A DNA stretch of 64,000 nucleotides, from the NCBI RefSeq assembly GCF_004363075.1, contig NZ_SNYN01000021.1, forward strand, positions 1,204 to 65,203, read 5' to 3'. Source of the stretch: Actinorugispora endophytica. GTDB taxonomy: Bacteria > Actinomycetota > Actinomycetes > Streptosporangiales > Streptosporangiaceae. The notes under the pieces were generated by a model. The model worked only from the letters and a program-made list of their open reading frames with translations, searched no databases and was not told where the DNA came from. The position numbers and the translations under genes were made by a program. This document shows positions 55,859 to 64,000 of the stretch, in pieces (within the stretch, counting starts at the first letter, position 1; each line of letters starts with the position of its first letter).

Positions 55859-58102
55859 ATGCAGCACCGTCCCCCCACCGGCGGCACCCGAAGGCCAGGG
55901 AGGCCCCTGGCCGCGGCCGCCGCACTGGCCCTGTGCGCCACGGCGGTCGCCGCCGCGGGCGGCCCCGCGAGCGCGGCCGCCGGATGCCGGGTCGACTACG
56001 GCACCAGCCAGTGGAACAACGGCTTCACCGCCAGCGTCGACATCACCAACCTCGGAGACCCGGTCGACGGTTGGACCCTGGAGTGGGAGTTCCCCTCCGG
56101 GGAGCGGCTGACCCAGGGCTGGGGCGCCGAGTTCGCCTCCTCCGGCGCGGGCGTCACGGCCTCCAACACCTCCTGGAACGCCGAGATCGCCACCGGTGCC
56201 ACCGTCGGCATCGGGTTCAACGCCACCCACACCGGCACCGTGGGAACCCCCTCCTCCTTCACGCTGAACGGCGTCGTGTGCACCGGCGGGACCGGCTCCG
56301 AGCCCGACCCCGACCCCGATCCCGACCCCGGTGGCACGGAGGACCCCGACGGCGCGCGCCAGACCGAACGGCTGGACCGCGGGCTGGTCAGCGTCCGCAG
56401 CGGCGACGGGAACCTGGTGAGTTGGCGGCTGCTGGGCGGAGACCCCCGGGACGTGGCGTTCAACGTCTACCGGGGCTCCACCAGGCTCACCCCCGCCCCG
56501 CTGGCCTCGGCCACCTCCTACCTGGACACGGGCGCGCCGGCGAACGCCTCCTACACGGTGCGCCCGGTCGTCGACGGCGTGGAGCAGGCCGCCTCGCCCG
56601 CCTCGCTGGCGTTCTCCGACGGCTACCTGGACGTGCCGCTGCAGCGGCCCCCGGGCGGCAGCGTGAACGGCTCGTCCTACACCTACGACGCCAACGACGC
56701 CAGCGTCGGCGACCTCGACGGCGACGGCGCGTACGAGATCGTGCTCAAGTGGGAGCCCGCCAACGCCAAGGACAACTCCCAGTCCGGCTACACCGGACCG
56801 GTCCTGATCGACGCCTACGAGCTCGACGGCACCCGGCTGTGGCGTCTCGACCTGGGCCGCAACATCCGCGCGGGCGCGCACTACACCCAGTTCCAGGTGT
56901 ACGACTACGACGGCGACGGACGCGCCGAGGTGGCGATGAAGACCGCCGACGGAACCCGCGACGGCATGGGCGCCGTCATCGGCTCGGCCTCGGCCGACCA
57001 CCGCAACTCCTCCGGCTACGTGCTGTCCGGCCCGGAGTTCCTCACCGTGTTCGACGGGCGGACCGGCGTGGCCCTGGACACCGCGGACTACGTGCCCGCG
57101 CGCGGCACGGTGTCCTCCTGGGGCGACAGCTACGGAAACCGGGTCGACCGCTTCCTGGCCGGGACCGCCTACCTGGACGGCGAGCGCCCCAGCATGGTGT
57201 TCTCGCGCGGCTACTACACCCGGACCGTCATCGCGGCCTGGGACTTCCGGGACGGGCGGCTCACCAGGCGCTGGACCTTCGACACCAACAGCTCCACCAA
57301 CACCGGGCAGGGCTACGACGGCCAGGGCTTCCACTCCCTGTCCGTCGCCGACGCCGACGGCGACGGCCGCGACGAGGTCATGTTCGGCGCGATGGCCGTG
57401 GACGACGACGGCACCCGGATGTGGACCACCCGCTACGGCCACGGCGACGCCCTGCACGTGGGCGACCTCGTGCCCGGACGGTCGGGCCTGGAGGTGTACG
57501 GGGTGTCCGAGAGCGCCTCCCAGCCCGACGCGTGGCTGGCGGACGCGCGCACCGGCGCCACCATCTGGCGCACCGCGTCAGGCGACGACAACGGGCGCGG
57601 CGTGGCCGGAGACGTCTGGTCGGGCAGCCCCGGCGCGGAGTTCTGGTCGTCGAGCGTGGACGGACTGCTCGGCGCCGACGGGAGCAGCGTGGGCCGCAAG
57701 CCCGGATCGGCCAACTTCCTGGCCTGGTGGGACGGCGACCCGAGCCGCGAGCTCCTGGACCAGACCCGAATCGACGAGTACGGACCCGGCGGCGACACCC
57801 GCCTGCTCACCGGATCGGGCGTGGCCTCCAACAACGGCACGAAGGCCACCCCGGCGCTGTCCGGCGACATCCTGGGGGACTGGCGAGAAGAGGTCGTCTG
57901 GCGCACCGGTGACAGCTCGGCGCTGCGGATCTACTCGACGCCCCACGCCACCGACCGGCGCCTTCCCACCCTGATGCACGACACGCAGTACCGGGTGGCG
58001 ATCGCATGGCAGAACACCGCCTACAACCAGCCGCCCCACCCGTCCTTCCACATCGGCGACGGAATGGCGTCCCCGCCCTGGCCGGACATCCACTACCCGT
58101 GA
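55859..58102 (+). CDS. Secreted CBM2-rhamnogalacturonan lyase (PL11)
   Basis: A 747-residue exported enzyme. A signal peptide (about 1-40, GRPLAAAAALALCATAVAAAGG) leads into a CBM2 cellulose-binding domain (about 42-140, with a conserved Cys pair near the ends and surface Trp residues). A PDPDPDPDP linker follows, then a PL11 beta-propeller (about 165-747; blocks such as SVGDLDGDGAYEIVLKW, YDYDGDGRAEVAMKTADG and Ca2+-type DxDxDG loops). It cleaves rhamnogalacturonan I. GTGAGGAG precedes ATG 55859. The CelR-type box suggests induction by cellobiose. Confidence 0.9.
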   Translation: MQHRPPTGGTRRPGRPLAAAAALALCATAVAAAGGPASAAAGCRVDYGTSQWNNGFTASVDITNLGDPVDGWTLEWEFPSGERLTQGWGAEFASSGAGVTASNTSWNAEIATGATVGIGFNATHTGTVGTPSSFTLNGVVCTGGTGSEPDPDPDPDPGGTEDPDGARQTERLDRGLVSVRSGDGNLVSWRLLGGDPRDVAFNVYRGSTRLTPAPLASATSYLDTGAPANASYTVRPVVDGVEQAASPASLAFSDGYLDVPLQRPPGGSVNGSSYTYDANDASVGDLDGDGAYEIVLKWEPANAKDNSQSGYTGPVLIDAYELDGTRLWRLDLGRNIRAGAHYTQFQVYDYDGDGRAEVAMKTADGTRDGMGAVIGSASADHRNSSGYVLSGPEFLTVFDGRTGVALDTADYVPARGTVSSWGDSYGNRVDRFLAGTAYLDGERPSMVFSRGYYTRTVIAAWDFRDGRLTRRWTFDTNSSTNTGQGYDGQGFHSLSVADADGDGRDEVMFGAMAVDDDGTRMWTTRYGHGDALHVGDLVPGRSGLEVYGVSESASQPDAWLADARTGATIWRTASGDDNGRGVAGDVWSGSPGAEFWSSSVDGLLGADGSSVGRKPGSANFLAWWDGDPSRELLDQTRIDEYGPGGDTRLLTGSGVASNNGTKATPALSGDILGDWREEVVWRTGDSSALRIYSTPHATDRRLPTLMHDTQYRVAIAWQNTAYNQPPHPSFHIGDGMASPPWPDIHYP

Positions 58103-58218
58103 CCGGTTCCGTGCGGTGAGCCGCCGAGGGGAACCCCGCCGACGCGGTCGGCGAGGACGGGTGCGGGTCGAGGCCGCTCCCGTCGAAACGACCCCGACAT
58201 CCCCATCATGAACCAATA

Positions 58219-58274
58219 GATCTTGACGTCAGCGTTCTGCAGAACGGACAGAATCGGACGCTGACGTCAAGATC
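58219..58274 (-). repeat. 56-bp palindromic element, copy B
   Basis: Perfect 16-bp arms (58219-58234 with 58259-58274) framed by GATC. On the minus strand it aligns end to end with copy A at 26704-26759. It lies between the convergent lyase and pgl genes. Confidence 0.8.
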
Positions 58275-58340
58275 GTCGAGGGAGGCGGCGCGGAGCCCTC
58301 CTTCGAGGGGCCCGCGGCCGTTTCCGTGTAACGGGGGTGG

Positions 58341-59126
58341 TCAGTGCCCCGGCACGTACAGGCCCGGCGGCAGGGCGCTCGCGGCCGCGTGGTCCAGCAG
58401 GAACAGCGTCCGGGAGCGCCCGCGCGCGCCCGCCGCGGGGACCTGCACCGGACCCGCCTTGCCCAGGGCCAGGTGGACCGCGTCGGCCTTGGACTCACCC
58501 GCCGCCAGCAGCCACACCTCGCGCGAACCGCGGATGGCCGGCAGCGTCAGGGAGACCCGGACGGGCGGCGGCTTGGGGGAGCCGTGCACCGCGACCACGG
58601 TGCGCTCGGTCTCGTACATCGCCGGAAGCTCCGGGAACAGCGAGGCCACGTGCGCGTCCGGACCCACCCCCAGCAGGCACACGTCGAACGGCGGCGCGTC
58701 CGCGCCACCGCCCGCGGCGGCCCGCAGCTCCTCGGCGTAGCGCCGCGCGCCCGCCTCGGGGTCGTCGCCGTCGGGCCCGCCGGGCGCGGGCATCACGTGC
58801 ACCCGCTCGGCCGGGACCGGGACGTGGTCCAGCAGCGCCGCGCGCGCCTGCGTCTCGTTGCGCTCGGGGTCGCCGGCGGGCAGGAACCGCTCGTCCCCCC
58901 ACCACACGTCCACGCGGCGCCAGTCGATCGCGTCGCGCGCCGGGGCCTTCGCCAGCTCGGACAGCACCGCGATCCCGATGCCGCCGCCGGTCAGTACGAC
59001 GGACGCGGTCCCGCGCAGCGCCTGGGCGTCCACCAGCCGGGTGACGATCCGCGCCGCCGTGGCCTTCGCCAGCAGGTCCGCGTCGGACTGCACGACGACC
59101 GTCGGAGGGTTCACGACCTTGCTCAT
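58341..59126 (-). CDS. pgl: 6-phosphogluconolactonase
   Basis: A 261-residue DevB-type enzyme of the oxidative pentose phosphate pathway. It shares the glucosamine-6-P isomerase fold: VVLTGGGIGIAVLSEL, DVWWGDERFLPAGDPERNE (a characteristic block) and LLGVGPDAHVASLFP. It hydrolyses the lactone made by Zwf. ATG 59126 overlaps the opcA stop (ATGA), so the two are coupled. It is the last gene of tal-pgi-zwf-opcA-pgl as read on the minus strand. Confidence 0.94.
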   Translation of the reverse strand: MSKVVNPPTVVVQSDADLLAKATAARIVTRLVDAQALRGTASVVLTGGGIGIAVLSELAKAPARDAIDWRRVDVWWGDERFLPAGDPERNETQARAALLDHVPVPAERVHVMPAPGGPDGDDPEAGARRYAEELRAAAGGGADAPPFDVCLLGVGPDAHVASLFPELPAMYETERTVVAVHGSPKPPPVRVSLTLPAIRGSREVWLLAAGESKADAVHLALGKAGPVQVPAAGARGRSRTLFLLDHAAASALPPGLYVPGH

Positions 59127-60049
59127 ACCCCGGCCTCCGCACCGCTGAGCCGCGCCGCCATGGACCTGGCGGTGCGCTCGTACATCTCGTCGGCGTCCAG
59201 GCGGCGCAGCTCCTCGGAGAGGAACTCCGACACCCGCCGCCGCGCCAGCGCAACCGTCTGGTCGGGCTGGTTCGGCCGCCGCAGCGTGGCCACCCGGCCG
59301 TCCTTGCGGCTGATCGCCACGGGGCCGTCGTCGGTGATGAGGGAGGCGCCGGTGATCCCCGGACCGCTGGACTCCCTGCGCTCCACCGGCACCTCCAGCT
59401 GCTGGCCCAGCCAGGCCGCCAGCAGGTCGGCGGTGGGGTAGTGCGGTTCGGCCTCGATCTCGGCGGCCGTCACCCAGCCGCACGACTGGTCCATGGTCGA
59501 GGCCAGCAGTGAACGCCACGGGGTGAGCCGGGTCCAGGTCAGGTCGGTGTCGCCGGGCGTGTAGTGCTCGATCCGGCGCAGCAGGTCGGCCACCGGGTCG
59601 GCGGCGCGCTGGGCGTCGGTGATGCGCCGGTGCGCGAGCATGCCCACCGGGTCCGAGGCCGGGTCGGCCGGGCCGACCCCCGGCCACCACGCCACCACCG
59701 GGGCGTCGGGGACCAGCAGCGGGGTGACGACGGAGTCGGCGTGGCCGCCGAGCGGCCCGTACAGCCGCAGCAGCAGCGCCTCGCCCGGTCCGGCCGTGCC
59801 GGGACGGCGGATCTCGGCGTCGATCGCGGGCTCGGCGTCGGGGTCGCGGCGGATCAGCGCGATCACCCGGCTGGGGTGCTCGTGCCCGGCCTCGGTCGCC
59901 GCGAGCACCGCGTCGTAGTGGTCGGCCTCGTCGGTGACGATGACGAGGGTGAGGACGAGGTTCATCGCGCCGCCGCCGACGCTGCGCCGTTCGGTGGCCA
60001 GCGCCTCGGCGATCTGCGAGGTCGTGGTGCGCGGAAGGTAGAGCGTCAT
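59123..60049 (-). CDS. opcA: Glucose-6-phosphate dehydrogenase assembly protein OpcA
   Basis: A 308-residue protein of the OpcA family found next to zwf in actinobacteria and cyanobacteria. It lacks catalytic motifs but keeps family blocks such as TLVIVTDEADHYDAV, VAWWPGVGPADPA and RLTPWRSLLASTMDQ. It promotes assembly and redox tuning of Zwf. It starts 157 bp after the zwf stop and overlaps pgl by 4 bp. Confidence 0.92.
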   Translation of the reverse strand: MTLYLPRTTTSQIAEALATERRSVGGGAMNLVLTLVIVTDEADHYDAVLAATEAGHEHPSRVIALIRRDPDAEPAIDAEIRRPGTAGPGEALLLRLYGPLGGHADSVVTPLLVPDAPVVAWWPGVGPADPASDPVGMLAHRRITDAQRAADPVADLLRRIEHYTPGDTDLTWTRLTPWRSLLASTMDQSCGWVTAAEIEAEPHYPTADLLAAWLGQQLEVPVERRESSGPGITGASLITDDGPVAISRKDGRVATLRRPNQPDQTVALARRRVSEFLSEELRRLDADEMYERTARSMAARLSGAEAGV

Positions 60050-60206
60050 CGGTCCTCCCCGGGGTGGGCCGCCGCCGCGGCGTCCACAGGCTCAAGGTTT
60101 CTCTGGCGGGCGCTTGTCGAACGGTGGTGGACTCGGGAGTGGGGGACCGAGTCTCTCCCCCTGCCCCGGGGGGTCCCCGGGCCCGGCGGCGTGTGCGCTC
60201 GCGGTG

Positions 60207-61751
<1,545 letters not shown>

Positions 61752-61790
61752 CTTCGGCTCTTTCCTAGTAGTGGTGTCGGGCGGCCGGGT

Positions 61791-61831
61791 CCGGCGCCGT
61801 CCCGGCTCCGCCGGAGCCGGGACGGCGCCGG
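61791..61831 (-). terminator. Very long perfect hairpin between pgi and zwf
   Basis: 20-bp arms (61791-61810 with 61812-61831) around a single central base lie just after the pgi stop and before the zwf start. On the minus strand it can terminate pgi or reduce readthrough to zwf. Confidence 0.7.
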
Positions 61832-61835
61832 AGCG

Positions 61836-63470
61836 TCAGGGCCGGACGGCGCCCAGCGCCCGGCTCAGTTCCTCCAGGCCCGCGACCCGGTCGCGCAGGT
61901 GCAGGCGGATGGCGGGACGGCCCCGCTCGGCGAGCGCGCCGAAGTCGCCCAGCGCCTGGGCGAGCTGCAGCCGCGCGAACGAGTACGGTCGGCCCGGCAC
62001 CGGCAGGTCCTGCGTGACCTCACCGGTGATCTGCGCGAACACGCCGTTGGCCGGTCCGCCCTTGTGGTACTGCCCGGTGGAGTGCAGGAAACGCGGCCCC
62101 CACCCGAAAGTCACCGGGCGGGGAGTCAGCGCGGCGAGGCCGGAGCGCACCGTGGCGGCGCGCCCGTCGCCCTCGGCGTCGCGGTCCAGGTACGCCATCA
62201 CGGCCAGGTAGCCGTCCTCGGGGACCGAGCGCACCAGGGCCTGCAGCACCGCCGCCAGATCCTTGGCGTCGCCCAGCAGCGCCGGGTCGGACGCGTGCAC
62301 CTCCACGGCGCCGTCCACCAGCAGCGGGGCCCCCGTGGGCAGCGTCCCGTTGTTGGAGGACTCCAGCAGCGCCTTGGTGTTGTCCTTGGACTCCTGCACG
62401 TTGGGCTGGTCGAACGGGTCGATCCCCAGCAGGCGGCCCGCCACCGCGGTGGCGTACTCCCAGGCCAGGAACTGCCCGCCCAGGGGGCCCGTCACCAGGG
62501 TGTCGGCGGTGTCCGCCCCGGGCGCCGCGTCCTCGCCGTAGACCACCAGGTGGGTGTCGGGTCCGGGCGTGAACCCGGGCGCGTCCACGCCCTCCACGAC
62601 CACCGGCAGCAGACCGGTCCCGCTCTTGCCGGTGGACTCGGCCACCAGCTGCTCGATCCAGTCGCCCAGCCCGGCCGGGGTCCGCCCGGCAAGCACGACC
62701 TTGTCGTGCCCGCCGAACCCGCCCAGGACCGCGCCCAGCGCCAGCGCCGGGTTGTCGTCGTCGGCCAGCGTCGCGGCGACCGCGGCGGCCTCGTCCAGCA
62801 GCGCCTCCACGTCCACCCCGGCCAGGGCGCTGGGAACCAGGCCGAACGCGGTCAGCGCGCTGTACCGGCCGCCCACGTCCGGGTCCGCCAGCACGGTCTC
62901 GTAGCCGCGCTCGGCGGCGAGGCCGGCCAGCGGGGACCCGGGGTCGGTGACCACGACGACGCGCTCGGCCGGGTCGATCCCGGCGTCGGTGAACGCCTGC
63001 TCGAACGCGCGGCGGTGGCTGTCGGTCTCCACGGTCCCGCCGCTCTTGGACGAGACCACCACGACCGTGCGGGCCAGGTCCGTCCCGATCGCGCGGCGCA
63101 CCTGGTGGGCGTCGGTGGTGTCCAGGGTGACGAGGTCGGCCCCGCGGCTCGCGGCGATCACCTCGGGGGCCAGCGAGGAGCCGCCCATCCCGGCCAGCAC
63201 CACCCGGTCCAGCCCGGCGGCGCGCTTGGCCTCCGCGATCTCCCTGATCCGCGGCAGCAGCGCCCGGGAGCTCTCCGCGAGGTCGACCCAGCCCAGCCGG
63301 ACCGACGCCTCGGCCTCGGCGCCCGGGCCCCACAGGGTGGCGTCCTTGGCGGCCAGCCGGGCGGCGACGCCGTCGGTGCCGAGCGTCTCCAGAGCGGTCC
63401 GGGACGCGTCGCCCGCCGCGCCGCGCAGGGTTACGGTGAGGCCGCCGGCCTGTACCTGATCACTGCTCAA
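61836..63470 (-). CDS. pgi: Glucose-6-phosphate isomerase
   Basis: A 544-residue isomerase-fold (SIS domain) enzyme of the actinobacterial type fused to the pentose phosphate cluster. Visible blocks are VVLAGMGGSSLAPEVIA, VVVSSKSGGTVETDSHRRAFEQ and DQPNVQESKDNTKALL, with the late histidine in HSTGQYHKGGP. I prefer TTG 63470 as start: GAGGAAGGA lies 8 nt upstream, whereas the ATG at 63509 has no such site. It interconverts glucose-6-P and fructose-6-P. Confidence 0.9.
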   Translation of the reverse strand: MSSDQVQAGGLTVTLRGAAGDASRTALETLGTDGVAARLAAKDATLWGPGAEAEASVRLGWVDLAESSRALLPRIREIAEAKRAAGLDRVVLAGMGGSSLAPEVIAASRGADLVTLDTTDAHQVRRAIGTDLARTVVVVSSKSGGTVETDSHRRAFEQAFTDAGIDPAERVVVVTDPGSPLAGLAAERGYETVLADPDVGGRYSALTAFGLVPSALAGVDVEALLDEAAAVAATLADDDNPALALGAVLGGFGGHDKVVLAGRTPAGLGDWIEQLVAESTGKSGTGLLPVVVEGVDAPGFTPGPDTHLVVYGEDAAPGADTADTLVTGPLGGQFLAWEYATAVAGRLLGIDPFDQPNVQESKDNTKALLESSNNGTLPTGAPLLVDGAVEVHASDPALLGDAKDLAAVLQALVRSVPEDGYLAVMAYLDRDAEGDGRAATVRSGLAALTPRPVTFGWGPRFLHSTGQYHKGGPANGVFAQITGEVTQDLPVPGRPYSFARLQLAQALGDFGALAERGRPAIRLHLRDRVAGLEELSRALGAVRP

Positions 63471-63687
63471 AGCGATGGTCCTTCCTCGTCTCACACGGGT
63501 TTCCCGCAATTGTGTCCGGCAGGGCCGCGCCGAAGGAAATCCGGGAAACCGCGCGGCCGCCGGTCAGGCGACCGGCCCCGCGAGTTGGGCGAGGGTTCGG
63601 GCGCCGTTCACCGTCGGCTCCGACCTCGGACCCCCCGACGCGTGGGAGGAGTTCCACGCGGTGAGGGGCCCGGATCGGGGACGGGCC

Positions 63688-64000
63688 TCAGGCGTTGGCG
63701 TCCAGCTGCTGGGAGACCCGCGTGAGCAGCTCGTCCCAGGACTTGGCGAACTTGTCCACGCCCTCGTTCTCCAGCACCCTCACCACGTCGTCCAGATCCA
63801 CCCCGACCGCCGCCACCGCGTCCAGGTCGGCGCGCGCCGACCCGTAGTTCGCGCGGACGGTGTCGCCGGTGATCTCGCCGTGGTCGGCCACCGCCGACAG
63901 CGTGGCCTCGGGCATCGTGTTCACCGTGTTCGGCGCGACCAGCTCGGTCACGTACAGGGTGTCGGGGAGCTCCGGGTCCTTCACCCCCGTGGACGCCCAC
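63688..64000 (-). CDS. tal: Transaldolase, C-terminal part (partial)
   Basis: Only the last 104 residues of the gene are in the window; the reading frame continues past the right edge. The visible start [20 protein letters not shown] and the block [11 protein letters not shown] are typical of the transaldolase C-terminal half, ahead of the amphipathic end ITRVSQQ-type helix. The visible length from the GVKDP block to the stop is normal. It supplies the non-oxidative pentose phosphate branch beside zwf, opcA, pgl and pgi. Confidence 0.92.
   Translation of the reverse strand, partial: WASTGVKDPELPDTLYVTELVAPNTVNTMPEATLSAVADHGEITGDTVRANYGSARADLDAVAAVGVDLDDVVRVLENEGVDKFAKSWDELLTRVSQQLDANA

Noticed and set aside
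58341-60095. Possible fusion of pgl with an upstream minus-strand frame
   Set aside because: The upstream half is an out-of-frame shadow of opcA; opcA in its own frame is intact and ends with a normal ATGA overlap.

Overview
The window is a contiguous piece of a high-GC actinomycete chromosome. Almost every gene has a strong third-position G/C bias, GTG and TTG starts are common, and neighbouring genes often overlap by 4 bp (ATGA, GTGA). Gene content and order resemble Streptomyces and Mycobacterium core regions. A near-perfect CelR/CebR operator in front of a CBM2-polysaccharide lyase would suit the Nocardiopsaceae (Nocardiopsis, Streptomonospora, Thermobifida), but the genus is an inference. 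I see no tRNA, rRNA, prophage, insertion sequence or CRISPR array.

Region 1 (1-18.8 kb) is a variant of the actinobacterial tlyA-nadK-recN-steA-steB neighbourhood. A TPR protein with an RGG-type repeat head enters from the left edge. Nudix, GNAT, metallo-beta-lactamase-fold and tail-less SSB genes follow, then HAD phosphatase, DUF1015, SCP2-like, a basic coiled-coil protein, a 53-aa protein, tlyA, nadK, recN, steA and steB. Directly behind steB sit a MraY/WecA-like membrane transferase, a MurJ-like flippase and a family 4 glycosyltransferase. These look like a lipid-linked saccharide assembly and export set attached to the septation genes.

Region 2 (18.8-36.7 kb) holds terC behind a manganese riboswitch candidate, uvrA (possible LexA box and SigR-type promoter), two RDD membrane proteins, a Rieske lipoprotein-like protein, a MscS-type channel, uvrC-rapZ-yvcK-whiA, gap-pgk-tpiA, secG and rbpA. 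Its order follows the well known actinobacterial uvrA/uvrC to glycolysis block. The matching pgl-opcA-zwf-pgi-tal genes of that block reappear, on the minus strand, at 58.3-64.0 kb.

Region 3 (36.7-58.3 kb) looks like about 21.6 kb of accessory DNA between those two halves. It carries an IclR regulator divergent from a ring-cleaving dioxygenase/carboxylesterase pair with a perfect SigR-type promoter, a tandem Rpn-type nuclease and its truncated C-terminal copy, and a complete histidine utilisation pathway (hutH, hutU, M20 hydrolase, hutF, hutI). Beyond these lie an ACT-GNAT fusion, an APC permease, small zinc-ribbon proteins, DoxX, a DUF485-ActP acetate-type symporter pair, and a secreted CBM2-rhamnogalacturonan lyase under a CelR-type operator.

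Several non-coding signals stand out. A 56-bp palindromic element occurs twice (26.70 kb and 58.22 kb, opposite orientations). A DasR-like operator lies upstream of gap. The same 13-bp leaderless start sequence occurs at uvrC and hutH. Strong hairpins separate many of the transcription units.
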